Assembly: GCF_020554845.1 (NCBI RefSeq)
Contig: NZ_JAJCIA010000023.1
Coordinates: 1 to 63,889 of the forward strand
Length of the DNA: 63,889 bases
Reading direction: 5' to 3'
Origin: Blautia faecis
GTDB taxonomy: Bacteria > Bacillota > Clostridia > Lachnospirales > Lachnospiraceae
The notes below the pieces were generated by a model that was not told the DNA's origin, ran no database searches, and worked only from the letters and a program-made list of their open reading frames with translations. Of the stretch, positions 9,657 through 18,054 are shown in pieces. Made by a program: the position numbers and the translations under genes. How positions within the stretch are numbered: position 1 is the stretch's first letter; every line of letters begins with the position of its first letter.

Positions 9657-10745
9657 ATGGATCTTTCAACTTTGGTAAAAATGTCAAACACTTACGGAAG
9701 CAATCCTGCTTACGTTCTTGCAGGCGGTGGAAATACTTCTGTCAAAGATGAAACCACACTGTATGTAAAGGGCTCCGGTACACAGCTTGCCACCATTAAG
9801 GCAGAGGAATTCGTTGAGATGAGCCGCGCCCGTCTCAATGAGATCATGAAAACAGAGTATCCGGGAAATGACACAGAGCGTGAAGCTGCCTATCTTGCAG
9901 ATGTAATGGCGGCAGTAACAGATGCAGATAAGACCAAGCGTCCAAGCGTGGAAGCATTACTCCACAATTTATTTGCATATACCTATGTACTGCATGTTCA
10001 TCCTACTCTTGTAAACGGTCTGACCTGCGGCAATGGCGCAAAGGCACTTTCCGAGCAGCTTCTTGGAAAAGAGGTTCTCTGGATCGACATCTGTAAACCA
10101 GGATACACTCTTGCACGTATCTGTTATGAGAAAATGAACGCTTATAAAGAAGAATTTGGAAAAGATGTTCAGGTTCTTCTGCTTCAGAATCACGGTATTT
10201 TCGTAGCTGCAAATACCGTAGAAGAGATTGGTGTTTTATTTGATGGCGTGATCTCCACCCTTGAAAAACAGGTAAAACGAACAGCTGACGTCAGTGATGC
10301 TGTTACCCCTGAAAAAGAGGCTGCTGCACAGAAGCTTTCCCAGCTGCTCGGACATGCTGTAGAGGTTGTACCGGCTGCTGAAGCAGATAATTTTGTAAAA
10401 AATAAAGAAGCTGCCGCACCGCTTCTGAAACCATTCACCCCTGATCACATTGTATATTGCGGTCCATATCCGTTATTTGTTGAAAACATTGATCAGGCAA
10501 AAGAAGCACTGGATGCATTTATGGCTGAAAATGATAAAGAACCAAGACTGATCCTGGTTCAGGGCGTTGGTGCATTTATTATGGAAGATGACAAGGGGAA
10601 AGCTGCCAAGGCTCAGCTTCTTGCTAAGGATGCCATCAAGCTTGCTGTCTATGCAGAAAGCTTCGGCGGTCCGCTTCAGATGACAGATGAGATCACTTAT
10701 TTCATTACCCATTGGGAAGCAGAGGCTTACCGCAGTAAGAAATAA
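9657..10745 (+). CDS. Class II aldolase/adducin-domain protein
   Basis: 362 aa. The class II aldolase fold is recognisable: GGGNTSVKD (phosphate-binding loop, about residues 23-31), the metal ligands HVHPT (about 117-121) and a later His in LLQNHGIFV. Relatives include the aldolase part of rhamnulose-phosphate aldolase/dehydrogenase fusions and L-fuculose/ribulose-phosphate enzymes. This protein has only the aldolase-like part plus a ~130-residue C-terminal extension and no dehydrogenase domain. GGGAGG precedes the ATG. No other sugar-degradation gene adjoins it, so substrate is open. Confidence 0.75.
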   Translation: MDLSTLVKMSNTYGSNPAYVLAGGGNTSVKDETTLYVKGSGTQLATIKAEEFVEMSRARLNEIMKTEYPGNDTEREAAYLADVMAAVTDADKTKRPSVEALLHNLFAYTYVLHVHPTLVNGLTCGNGAKALSEQLLGKEVLWIDICKPGYTLARICYEKMNAYKEEFGKDVQVLLLQNHGIFVAANTVEEIGVLFDGVISTLEKQVKRTADVSDAVTPEKEAAAQKLSQLLGHAVEVVPAAEADNFVKNKEAAAPLLKPFTPDHIVYCGPYPLFVENIDQAKEALDAFMAENDKEPRLILVQGVGAFIMEDDKGKAAKAQLLAKDAIKLAVYAESFGGPLQMTDEITYFITHWEAEAYRSKK

Positions 10746-10755
10746 AGAAAAGAAA

Positions 10756-10812
10756 AAGATTCTGGTAAAAACAGGATGTTACAATCTTGTTTTTACACAG
10801 AATCTTTTTTTG
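10756..10812 (+). terminator. Terminator, possibly bidirectional
   Basis: AGATTCTGGTAAAAAC pairs with GTTTTTACACAGAATCT (one bulge), followed by TTTTTTTG. On the other strand the stem is also followed by T-rich sequence, so it may serve the convergent mrp gene too. Confidence 0.8.
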
Positions 10813-10861
10813 CAAAATGTTCGCCACAATTTGTGTGTTTTTCTATAGTGCTCCCAGCCTC

Positions 10862-11692
10862 TTACTGTGGCAGAACTCCATCTGCTGCTTCAATATACGG
10901 ATTATCGATCTCATCAAAGGCGCCCTCGTCAACCTTGGCTGCATAGGCCGGGTCGATTGGCATTTTGCCAAGAACCGGAACATTCAGGGATGCGGCAATC
11001 TCGTCAATGTGGCTTTCGCCAAATACTTTCAGTTCTTTGCCGCAGTCTGGACATTTCACATAGCTGTAGTTCTCTACAAGGCCCAGAACCGGCACCTTCA
11101 TCATTCCAGCCATATTGTATGCCTTCTTCACGATCATGCTTACAAGATCCTGTGGAGAGGTTACGATCACGATTCCCTGAATCGGAAGGGACTGGAATAC
11201 AGTCAGCGGAACGTCTCCTGTTCCTGGTGGCATATCTACGAACAGGTAATCTACATCACCCCAGATAACATCTGTCCAGAACTGTTTTACCATGTTGCCA
11301 AGGATCGGTCCCCGCCAGATTACCGGAGTGTCCTCAGTTGGAAGAAGCAGGTTAATGGACATAACCTTGATTCCGTTTTTGGTCTCCATAGGGAAAATAC
11401 CGCTGTCGTTTGCCTGGGCAGCGCCTTTCAGGCCATACATTTTCGGGATGGATGGTCCGGTAATGTCTGCGTCAAGGATTCCTACTTTATAGCCTTTCTT
11501 TGCCATTCTGTTTGCAAGAGATGCTGTCACGAAGGATTTTCCAACGCCGCCTTTACCACTTACAATACCGATCACATGCTTTACATTGGACATTGCATTC
11601 ATTGCAGCCTGCATGCTCTGCGGATTTTTCTTGCTGGCACAGCCTTCACAGCTTGATTTGTCGCAAGTCTTGCTGTCACATTCTTTTGCCAT
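10862..11692 (-). CDS. Mrp/NBP35-family iron-sulfur carrier P-loop ATPase
   Basis: 276 aa. The deviant Walker A SGKGGVGKS (residues 45-53) and ILDADITGPSIPKMYGL identify the Mrp/ApbC group, cytosolic ATPases that carry and transfer Fe-S clusters. A CPDC motif in the second half (KCPDCGKE) is the expected cluster site between subunits. The N-terminus has a further Cys cluster (C5, C10, C15, C18), as in NBP35-like members. It is downstream of, and 25 nt from, a CsoR-type repressor gene, probably in one operon, suggesting metal-linked regulation (inference). Confidence 0.88.
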   Translation of the reverse strand: MAKECDSKTCDKSSCEGCASKKNPQSMQAAMNAMSNVKHVIGIVSGKGGVGKSFVTASLANRMAKKGYKVGILDADITGPSIPKMYGLKGAAQANDSGIFPMETKNGIKVMSINLLLPTEDTPVIWRGPILGNMVKQFWTDVIWGDVDYLFVDMPPGTGDVPLTVFQSLPIQGIVIVTSPQDLVSMIVKKAYNMAGMMKVPVLGLVENYSYVKCPDCGKELKVFGESHIDEIAASLNVPVLGKMPIDPAYAAKVDEGAFDEIDNPYIEAADGVLPQ

Positions 11693-11717
11693 TTTTATCT
11701 ATCTCCTTTTTCCTTAT

Positions 11718-12098
11718 TTATTTCATAAACCTGTCAATTGCACGTTCCAGTTCCTTGATGGCGTCCTTGTCTCCATGCTCTACCGCATCCACAATACAGT
11801 GTTCAATGTGATCCTGTAAAATAATCTTGCCTGTATTATTAATAGCAGATTTCACTGCGGAAAGCTGGATCAGCACTTCGCTGCAGTCCCGGCCGTCTTC
11901 CACCATACGTTTGATGGATTCCAGGTGCCCGATTGCACGGGAAAGCCGGTTCAGTACAGCCTTGGTCTGTGCATGACTGTGGTGATGTCCGTGTTCTCCA
12001 TGGGAATGCATGACAGTGGTGCCATCTTCCAGAACATGGGTATGCATATGCTCTTCCTCGCCTTCATGCAGGTGGTTCTCTAAATGTTCTTCTATCAT
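11718..12098 (-). CDS. CsoR-family metal-sensing repressor with His-rich N-terminus
   Basis: 126 aa. The DUF156/CsoR helical domain occupies about residues 43-126 and holds Cys72, His97 and Cys101, the exact C-x24-H-x3-C spacing of copper-sensing CsoR proteins. The first 42 residues carry 13 histidines plus many Glu, an extra metal-binding tail not present in minimal CsoR. The start at 12098 follows AGGAGGATGAC; a longer open frame to 12137 has no ribosome site. It forms an operon with mrp. No copper ATPase or chaperone gene is in the window. It could alternatively sense nickel or another metal through the tail. Confidence 0.8.
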   Translation of the reverse strand: MIEEHLENHLHEGEEEHMHTHVLEDGTTVMHSHGEHGHHHSHAQTKAVLNRLSRAIGHLESIKRMVEDGRDCSEVLIQLSAVKSAINNTGKIILQDHIEHCIVDAVEHGDKDAIKELERAIDRFMK

Positions 12099-12192
12099 GT
12101 CATCCTCCTGTATTTGCCAACCATTTCGCATATCCAACAGTGTTCTGTGGATGGTTTCTGACTGGTGTAATTCTTTTGAAGCACGTCCGTTT

Positions 12193-12198
12193 ATTATA
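12193..12198 (-). promoter_or_regulatory. Extended -10 promoter element of csoR-mrp
   Basis: On the minus strand TGTTATAAT (an extended -10) lies about 95 nt before the csoR start. The -35 region (GTGCAT, 17-bp spacing) is weak, so the TGn extension probably compensates. No clear CsoR operator is visible. Confidence 0.5.
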
Positions 12199-12250
12199 AC
12201 ATACTTCCCTTAAATATGCACTATTTCTGATGATTGTATTAAAAAATATG

Positions 12251-12420
12251 CCTTAGAGCCTGTTTGAAAAATCATTCCCGCAATCTGCACGCCCCACTTT
12301 GCGGTATATTTTGTCTGAATTCGGTTGCCGTAGCCCGCTACGGCGCCCTCATCCGGACAAAATCTCCCACAAATTGTGACGCACATCTTGCGGAAAGTCT
12401 TTTTCAAACATGCTCTAAGG
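12251..12420. mobile_element. Non-autonomous palindromic element (MITE-like), full copy A
   Basis: A 170-bp element bounded by 21-bp inverted ends (CCTTAGAGC, then C or A, then TGTTTGAAAAA; one mismatch). The middle holds the palindrome CCGTAGCCCGCTACGG. A second full copy lies at 58203-58364 in opposite orientation with high similarity along its length. It has no convincing gene. On the minus strand the ends fold as AGAGC/GCTCT followed by GGCATATTTTTT, as if the element occupies the loop of a terminator downstream of the 75-aa gene at 12467-12694. Confidence 0.75.
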
Positions 12421-12466
12421 TCGTTGTTGTAAGCAGTAGCTTAAAATCCGCTTCGTGACCTGCAGC

Positions 12467-12694
12467 TTATATTTCCGTAAAGGAACATCTCTGTTTGATC
12501 TGGGAGGTCTGGATGTCAAATATGATGGTGCCATCTTCCAGAACCGTCTTCTCATAGGTTACTTCTTTTCCCTTAAATTTATTCTTTACATATTCTTCCG
12601 GGTCTTCTATCTCCACCTCATCTACAAACACATCCCGCATCTGATTCCTGGGGCATTTGTTGAAAATTTCCCAGATTACTTCATACTCTTTCAT
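12467..12694 (-). CDS. Small conserved-looking protein of unknown function
   Basis: 75 aa, acidic, starting MKEYEVIWEIFNKC, with a likely beta-rich C-terminal half (VTYEKTVLEDGTIIFDI). I do not recognise a named domain. The ATG at 12694 follows AGGTGAG; the frame is open for 20 more codons but without a ribosome site. It has no signal peptide or membrane segment. It is monocistronic, followed by the palindromic element, and divergent from xpt. Confidence 0.6.
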   Translation of the reverse strand: MKEYEVIWEIFNKCPRNQMRDVFVDEVEIEDPEEYVKNKFKGKEVTYEKTVLEDGTIIFDIQTSQIKQRCSFTEI

Positions 12695-12858
12695 ATTCTC
12701 ACCTGCTCTTTTTTGTAAAACTATCTGCTCCTTTGTCATCTCCCGCATTTGCATTACTGTTTATCCGGCTGACTGCAGATGTTTTTCACAATAAAGCTAA
12801 TCCTTTTTCCATAAATTAATTTCATTATAGATATTTTGTACTTTTTTGTCAAAAATAA

Positions 12859-12887
12859 TTGAACTTCTTCAGAGAATGTCGTATCAT
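12859..12887 (+). promoter_or_regulatory. Promoter of xpt
   Basis: TTGAAC at 12859-12864, a 17-bp spacer and TATCAT at 12882-12887, 48 nt before the start codon. The leader is too short for a purine riboswitch. Confidence 0.65.
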
Positions 12888-12934
12888 AGAAATACTAAAA
12901 TCGAAACGACATGAAGCGAAAAGGAGATATAGCC

Positions 12935-13507
12935 ATGCAGCTTTTAAAAGAACGTATTCTGAAAGATGGCGTTGTGAAACCAGGCAATATATTAAAGGTA
13001 GACAGTTTCCTGAACCACCAGATGGACATTGACCTGATCAATGAGATTGGTAAGGAGTTTAAGGCGCGTTTCTCAGACTGCCCCATCACCAAGATCCTCA
13101 CTATTGAAGCTTCCGGTATTGGCATTGCCTGTATTGCAGCACAGTATTTTCATGTTCCTGTAGTATTTGCCAAGAAATCCCAGAGTGTAAACCTGGACGG
13201 CGAGATGTACTGCACCAAGATTGAATCCTTTACCCATAAGAAAGTTTATGATGTTATTATTTCCAAGAAGTTCCTTAGTCCGGAGGATCACGTACTTCTT
13301 ATTGATGATTTCCTTGCAAATGGCTGTGCTCTTCTCGGACTGATCGATATTGTAAAGAAATCCGGAGCTACTCTTGAAGGTGCCGGAATCGTAATTGAGA
13401 AGGGCTTCCAGCACGGCGGACAACAGATCCGTGATATGGGTGTCCGTCTGGAATCTCTGGCTATCATTGATTCCATGACAGATGATTCCCTAACCTTCCG
13501 CGATTAA
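12935..13507 (+). CDS. xpt: Xanthine phosphoribosyltransferase
   Basis: 190 aa, the usual length. It salvages xanthine (and related purines) to the nucleotide with PRPP. The PRPP-binding loop [11 protein letters not shown] and the N-terminal [18 protein letters not shown] are diagnostic. The start at 12935 follows AAAAGGAG; an in-frame ATG at 12911 precedes the ribosome site and is rejected. It stands alone here, whereas xpt is often paired with a xanthine permease and preceded by a guanine riboswitch; neither is seen. Confidence 0.95.
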   Translation: MQLLKERILKDGVVKPGNILKVDSFLNHQMDIDLINEIGKEFKARFSDCPITKILTIEASGIGIACIAAQYFHVPVVFAKKSQSVNLDGEMYCTKIESFTHKKVYDVIISKKFLSPEDHVLLIDDFLANGCALLGLIDIVKKSGATLEGAGIVIEKGFQHGGQQIRDMGVRLESLAIIDSMTDDSLTFRD

Positions 13508-13520
13508 TTTTTAGGAGCAA

Positions 13521-13560
13521 AAATACCAGTAATCACCAAACGATTACTGGTATTTTCATT
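13521..13560 (+). terminator. Terminator after xpt
   Basis: ATACCAGTAATC pairs with GATTACTGGTAT, followed by TTTCATTTT. An A-rich left side means it may also act on the convergent lipoprotein gene. Confidence 0.75.
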
Positions 13561-13590
13561 TTACTTACGTATTTTCATTTTACTTCCGTT

Positions 13591-15057
13591 TTATGCTTTT
13601 CCACTACTCTGCAGCTTGCTATTGCTCTCCTGGTTTTCTCCATCCTTTACAGCCGGAACTTCTTCTGTGCTCACTTCAGGCTCATCCTTTGGAATTACCT
13701 GGCTCTTTTTCTCAGGCTCACCACCTTCCGGTGTAAGACTCGCCTCCGGCGTCACTGTCACTTCCGGTGTCGGACTTACTTCCTCGGGAACAGGCATAGG
13801 AGAGGCTTCCGGCGCGATCATTTCTGCCAGATAGAATCCATTATCCACAAGAATCTGATAATTATCCTTATCGATCAGCTTTCCATCACAGGTAACCGTT
13901 CCAATGATCTTCACACCATTATCATACTGGGAATAATTATTGATATCAACGTCATCCCCATTCAGGTAGGTTTCCACCAGCTTCGTCAGTGCTTCTGCCA
14001 GATCCCGGCGATCCATCATGACTGTAAAACCGATTTTTTCTTCTGCCACACTTTTAACAGCATCTGCATCTGCATTTACACCTGTGATCAGAGGCCAGTT
14101 CTCATCACCAGGCTGGAGCTGCTCTTTTTCCAGAAGCTCCAGAGCTGCCAGAGCAAAATCATCAGAAGCAGTGCAGATAATATCCGGAGTTTTCTCCAGA
14201 GAATAAAATTCGTCTATCTCAGATTTCAGCTGCTTCTTCGCAGTATCTGTATTCTGATCCATAATGCTGGTTTCATCAAAAGTCACACGGCCGGAACGGC
14301 AAATCAGGGTACCATCGTCAATATACTCCTGCAGAACCTCCATTATTCCGTTAAACAGGAATAACGAGGCGTCATCATCCGGAGAGCCCATAAGAAACTC
14401 TATGGTACGGGCACCTCTGTCTTCCCGGACTTTATCCAGTTCTTCTTTCTCTACAATATTTTTGGCAATCTCTTTTCCAATTGCACGCATATTAAAAGTG
14501 ACAAAATATTTCACGTTGGGCGTATCCATGATCAGATTGTCATAGTCAATCACCGGAATTGAGAGCTCAGAAGCCTCTTCCAGTACATCTGTAAGACCAT
14601 ATGGATCAACAGGTGAAATTACCAGTGCTTTCAGTTTCTCATCCTGAAGAAGCTCCCTGATCTGTTCTGCCTGGGTGTCAGAATCGTCCCCGGCAAAATA
14701 CATAGCAGCTTCATAACCTGCCTCTTCCAGACGTGATTTCAGTTCTGTACGCTCCAGACTGCTGTTGATATCCTCTCCCTCTTCCGGAAGCAGAACCCCC
14801 ACCTTATCAAGATTTTCCTCCGGGGCTTCAGTTGTCTCACTTTCTTCTGAATTTTCATCACTTTTATCACTGTCCTGTTTATCGGACTTTCTATTCGTAT
14901 CCTTTTTGCTGTCAGCGTCCTTCGTGTCTCCAGTGCCCTCATTTTCGTCCTCAACGCTCTCTTTTACAGCCTCGGTGGCTTCATTTTTACCACAGCCTGT
15001 GAGAAAAGCACTGCACACCAGAAGTCCGGTAAGAAGTCCTGCAATTTGCTTTTTCAT
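13591..15057 (-). CDS. Orphan sugar-type ABC substrate-binding lipoprotein
   Basis: 488 aa. A lipoprotein signal with lipobox LTGC (Cys about 22) is followed by an acidic Asp/Lys/Ser-rich linker (about 25-80), a type I periplasmic-binding domain of the ribose/galactose class (EQIRELLQDEKLKALVISPVD and DIICTASDDFALAALELLEK motifs), then a Pro/Thr/Glu-rich tail of ~65 residues. No permease or ATPase gene adjoins it, so it may be a sensor or may supply a transporter elsewhere. The gene upstream on the same strand encodes an HTH regulator. The tail and linker are unusual for this class and suggest spanning of the cell wall. Confidence 0.75.
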   Translation of the reverse strand: MKKQIAGLLTGLLVCSAFLTGCGKNEATEAVKESVEDENEGTGDTKDADSKKDTNRKSDKQDSDKSDENSEESETTEAPEENLDKVGVLLPEEGEDINSSLERTELKSRLEEAGYEAAMYFAGDDSDTQAEQIRELLQDEKLKALVISPVDPYGLTDVLEEASELSIPVIDYDNLIMDTPNVKYFVTFNMRAIGKEIAKNIVEKEELDKVREDRGARTIEFLMGSPDDDASLFLFNGIMEVLQEYIDDGTLICRSGRVTFDETSIMDQNTDTAKKQLKSEIDEFYSLEKTPDIICTASDDFALAALELLEKEQLQPGDENWPLITGVNADADAVKSVAEEKIGFTVMMDRRDLAEALTKLVETYLNGDDVDINNYSQYDNGVKIIGTVTCDGKLIDKDNYQILVDNGFYLAEMIAPEASPMPVPEEVSPTPEVTVTPEASLTPEGGEPEKKSQVIPKDEPEVSTEEVPAVKDGENQESNSKLQSSGKA

Positions 15058-15120
15058 AAAAATTCCTTTCTATGTAACTTCATATCATTCTCTATTTTCA
15101 AGCTTTTTCAAATAGTATTC

Positions 15121-15765
15121 TTACTTATATTCTTTCAGGATTCCCTTCAGATAATCACGGTAAGCCTGAACTGACTTCTTAGGCTTCATAAGGATTACAT
15201 CTTTCCCCATGCCTGTAAGCCATCCGTAAAACTCAGAGGTCTCATCCACCTGCACTGCAGCAACGAAAGTATCCTCTTCTTTCTCCTTGTACTGGGCATA
15301 ATTTCCAAGTGCTGCCATGACTTCTTTCTTTTTCTTATTTCTGCAAAGAAGCTTCACCGGTTTATCCTCCTCAGAATCTGACGGTGGAAGCAGCCAGGAA
15401 TTTTTCGCTTTTTTGTGAGCCTCATTGGAAAATGCACTGCCTTCATTCTCTGCTCCAGCACTGTTTTTTGCAGAGTCTTCCGGATTTGCACCATTCATTT
15501 CTGTAGTGGATGTATTTACGCTCTCTGCGGCAGCTTCTCCGGCAACATAATATCCGGTATACTTTCCTCTTTTAAACTTAATGTCCATGCCAAAGCTTCT
15601 CAGCACTTCCATATCGTCATAAATACTTTTTCGCTCAGCACTGACTCCGTTTTCCTGAAGTCTTCCGATAATTTCCTGCATAGTGCACGGATGTGTTTCA
15701 CTGGTCTCTCTCAATATTTTTTCAAGATAAAGGATTTTCCCTTTTTGATTGATTCCTTTTGCCAT
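15121..15765 (-). CDS. HTH transcriptional regulator, WYL-related
   Basis: 214 aa. The N-terminal winged HTH (KILYLEKILRETSETHPCTM to about residue 70, ERKSIYDDMEVLRSFGMDI) is the HTH_11/DeoR-like type that precedes WYL domains. A low-complexity linker (about 80-125, Ala/Asn/Ser/Glu) follows, then a short C-terminal part resembling the WYL C-terminal extension (GWLTGMGKDVILMKP). The WYL core itself is not evident, so effector binding may be altered. The start at 15765 follows AGGGGAACG; the open frame upstream runs into a repeat. The co-directional binding-protein gene begins 63 nt downstream. Confidence 0.7.
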   Translation of the reverse strand: MAKGINQKGKILYLEKILRETSETHPCTMQEIIGRLQENGVSAERKSIYDDMEVLRSFGMDIKFKRGKYTGYYVAGEAAAESVNTSTTEMNGANPEDSAKNSAGAENEGSAFSNEAHKKAKNSWLLPPSDSEEDKPVKLLCRNKKKKEVMAALGNYAQYKEKEEDTFVAAVQVDETSEFYGWLTGMGKDVILMKPKKSVQAYRDYLKGILKEYK

Positions 15766-15796
15766 ATCGTTCCCCTTATTTTTATCTGTACATATC

Positions 15797-15857
15797 CCAG
15801 AGCGTGTTTGAAAAAAGGCTTTCTGCAAGGCAGGAATGATTTTCAAACAGGCTTTGG
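15797..15857. repeat. Internally deleted copy of the palindromic element
   Basis: A 61-bp remnant with both ends of the 12251-12420 element: CCAGAGCGTGTTTGAAAA at left and the inverse of CCAAAGCCTGTTTGAAAA at right, plus GGCTTTCTGCAAG from the inner left arm. The central palindrome is missing. It lies between gatD and the HTH gene. Confidence 0.7.
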
Positions 15858-15869
15858 AGCTTGTTTGTA

Positions 15870-16595
15870 TCAGTTCTCTTTTACAAAGCGATGATATACG
15901 TAATCATTTGCTGCCTTCTCTTCTGTATCATCCAGCGGCGCAAGCTGGACTTCCTTTCCATATTTCTGCTCAAGAGCATGTGCGATCAGCCAGTCTGCCA
16001 GCTGCGGGTTCTTGGGAAGAAGCGGACCGTGAAGGTACGTTCCGATCAAATTCTTGTAAACCACACCCTCATAGCCTGTTTTTCCATCATTTCCAGATCC
16101 ATAGAGTACTTTTCCCAGAGGCTTGCAGTTATTAATACAGGTTCTTCCTCCATGGTTCTCAAATCCAACCACAGGCATATCAAAAAGGTCGCTTTTCAGC
16201 ACAATATTGCTGATCAGACGTCCCTCTCCCTGTTCGGTGTAAAGATCTACCAGGTCAAGCCCTGTAATGGTTCCCTGATCTGTCTTATAATATTTTCCAA
16301 GAAGCTGGTAACCACCGCAGATAGCGATAACTACGCCTCCATCTTCCACATATTTCTTAAAATCCGGCTGAATTTCCTTCAGTTTCTCACAAACCAGCAT
16401 CTGCTCCCTGTCGGAACCACCGCCCAGTAGCACAATATCCAGTCTGGAAAAATCAATCTTGTCACCCAGTTCAAAAGCAATGGTCTCTGCCTCAATTCCA
16501 CGCCACTGGCAGCGTCTCATAAGGCACTGGATATTTCCTCTGTCTCCATACAGGTTCAGGAGATCAGGATATAAATGTCCGATTGTCAGTTTCAT
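15870..16595 (-). CDS. gatD: Lipid II isoglutaminyl synthase, glutaminase subunit
   Basis: 241 aa. It releases ammonia from glutamine for amidation of D-Glu in lipid II. The nucleophile is Cys93 in AICGGYQLLG, and a His lies in GTYLHGPLLPKNP. The N-terminus LTIGHLYPDLLNLYGDRGN is typical of GatD (CobB/CobQ-like amidotransferases). Its start overlaps the murT stop by 4 nt (ATGA), so it is coupled to its partner. Confidence 0.92.
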   Translation of the reverse strand: MKLTIGHLYPDLLNLYGDRGNIQCLMRRCQWRGIEAETIAFELGDKIDFSRLDIVLLGGGSDREQMLVCEKLKEIQPDFKKYVEDGGVVIAICGGYQLLGKYYKTDQGTITGLDLVDLYTEQGEGRLISNIVLKSDLFDMPVVGFENHGGRTCINNCKPLGKVLYGSGNDGKTGYEGVVYKNLIGTYLHGPLLPKNPQLADWLIAHALEQKYGKEVQLAPLDDTEEKAANDYVYHRFVKEN

Positions 16596-17929
16596 TCCTT
16601 TTCTCCCTCCATTTTCTTAAGAATATTATGAGTGCTGAATAATGCAGTGTAGTTTACCAGAACGTAGAGATTGCCTACGCCGTCTTCAATCCTTTTTCGG
16701 ATCGCTGTTTCCACATTTTCCTCAAGCATAACCGGAATGTCCACATATTTCATCCGGAGGCGCATATCCTGGCAGCGGATACCGCTGACTGTAATGGAAT
16801 GAATGCTTGCATCGCCCAGAAGGTCAAAATCCACATCCCAGAGCCAGGAAATATCTGTTCCATCCTGTGCATTGTCGTTGATGGTGATAATAATATCTTT
16901 CTGTGTTTTATCCTGCATAACTGCGGAAATATTCTGGTTAAAACCGGCAGGATTCTTTGCAAGGTTCAGCATAACACCAGTGCCTTTAATACGGAACTGT
17001 TCCATACGACCATTTTCCGGATTAAATTTCTGAAGCATATTCTGGAAATGCTCTCCGGAAAATCCAGCTGTACGCAGCCCGGCATAAGCAGCCAGAATAT
17101 TATATACATTATAAAAGCCTTTGTAATTGGCTGTAAGGTGCTTATCCTCCACCTGAAAGGACAGTTGATCACCAACCTTTACATCATGGGCATCATATTT
17201 GATTTCCGGTCTTGCAAAGCCACAGGATGGGCACTTGTAATCCCCCAGCTGACTATAGTGGTAAAAACTGTATTCCAGCCTGGCACCACACTTTTTACAA
17301 AAACGTCCTTCCCGTATCTCGTTTGCCGCGCTCTTCTGGACAGGCTTACTGATTCCATATGTGATGTACGGATTGCCGCTGTCCATAGCAAGATACGCCG
17401 AAAGCGCATCATCCGCATTTACGATTACCTGCATTTTCGGTACTGTGCGGATCATCTCTTCCAGAATGTTCATGGTAATATCAATTTCACCGTAGCGGTC
17501 CAGCTGGTCGCGGAACAAATTAGTCAGAAGCATGTAGTCCGGCTTCAGGCCTGGAAATACATGGCGGGTAGAAGCCTCGTCTACCTCAATGCAGGCGTAA
17601 TCTGCATCCAGCCTGCCTGTAGGTCCGGCAGCCAGCACAAAAGCTGCTACAACGCCGTTTAACATGTTAGAACCGGTGTGATTGCAGACTACTTTCTGCC
17701 CTTCATTTTCAAGGGCAGCGCAGAGCATGTTGTTGGTGGTTGTCTTACCGTTGGTTCCACAGGTCACAAATATTTTCTTTCGCACCTGAGAAGAAAGATC
17801 TTCCAGGATGTCAGGATTGATCTTTAATGCGATCTTGCCCGCCCAGGTCACTCCCTGGCGTCCCATTTTCCTGCATATAAAGCCTGCAGATTTCGCTGCA
17901 AAAACAGCAGCCATTGTTCTGATTTTCAT
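16592..17929 (-). CDS. murT: Lipid II isoglutaminyl synthase, MurT ligase subunit
   Basis: 445 aa. It is a Mur-ligase-like ATPase that amidates the alpha-carboxyl of D-Glu in lipid II with GatD. ATP loop GTNGKTTT at residues 58-65, a Cys4 zinc ribbon inserted in the middle domain (CKKC...CPSC, about 230-257), and the C-terminal DUF1727-type domain. The ribosome site AAGGATT lies before the ATG. It is first gene of the murT-gatD pair. The 17930-18054 gap holds no recognisable element. Confidence 0.92.
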   Translation of the reverse strand: MKIRTMAAVFAAKSAGFICRKMGRQGVTWAGKIALKINPDILEDLSSQVRKKIFVTCGTNGKTTTNNMLCAALENEGQKVVCNHTGSNMLNGVVAAFVLAAGPTGRLDADYACIEVDEASTRHVFPGLKPDYMLLTNLFRDQLDRYGEIDITMNILEEMIRTVPKMQVIVNADDALSAYLAMDSGNPYITYGISKPVQKSAANEIREGRFCKKCGARLEYSFYHYSQLGDYKCPSCGFARPEIKYDAHDVKVGDQLSFQVEDKHLTANYKGFYNVYNILAAYAGLRTAGFSGEHFQNMLQKFNPENGRMEQFRIKGTGVMLNLAKNPAGFNQNISAVMQDKTQKDIIITINDNAQDGTDISWLWDVDFDLLGDASIHSITVSGIRCQDMRLRMKYVDIPVMLEENVETAIRKRIEDGVGNLYVLVNYTALFSTHNILKKMEGEKE

Positions 17930-18054
17930 GTGTATTTAATCCTTTTTCACTACTATTCACAGGGTAAAGCTCAAAAAGCAATTATGAATGAGCCAATGAA
18001 TGGCAGTCCTTTTCAAGTATTATTTTCGTATGTTATATAATTAGACAGTGCAGC

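Noticed and set aside
10787..11656. 289-codon frame opposite mrp
   Set aside because: Antisense to a recognised P-loop ATPase; no family features or ribosome site.
12210..12458. Open frames across the palindromic element, repeated at 58137-58388
   Set aside because: The two copies give similar peptides only because the DNA element is repeated; no ribosome site, and both strands are open because of the palindromic structure.
12780..12934. Possible guanine riboswitch before xpt
   Set aside because: The promoter lies 48 nt from the start codon, too close for an aptamer, and the core sequence of the class is absent.
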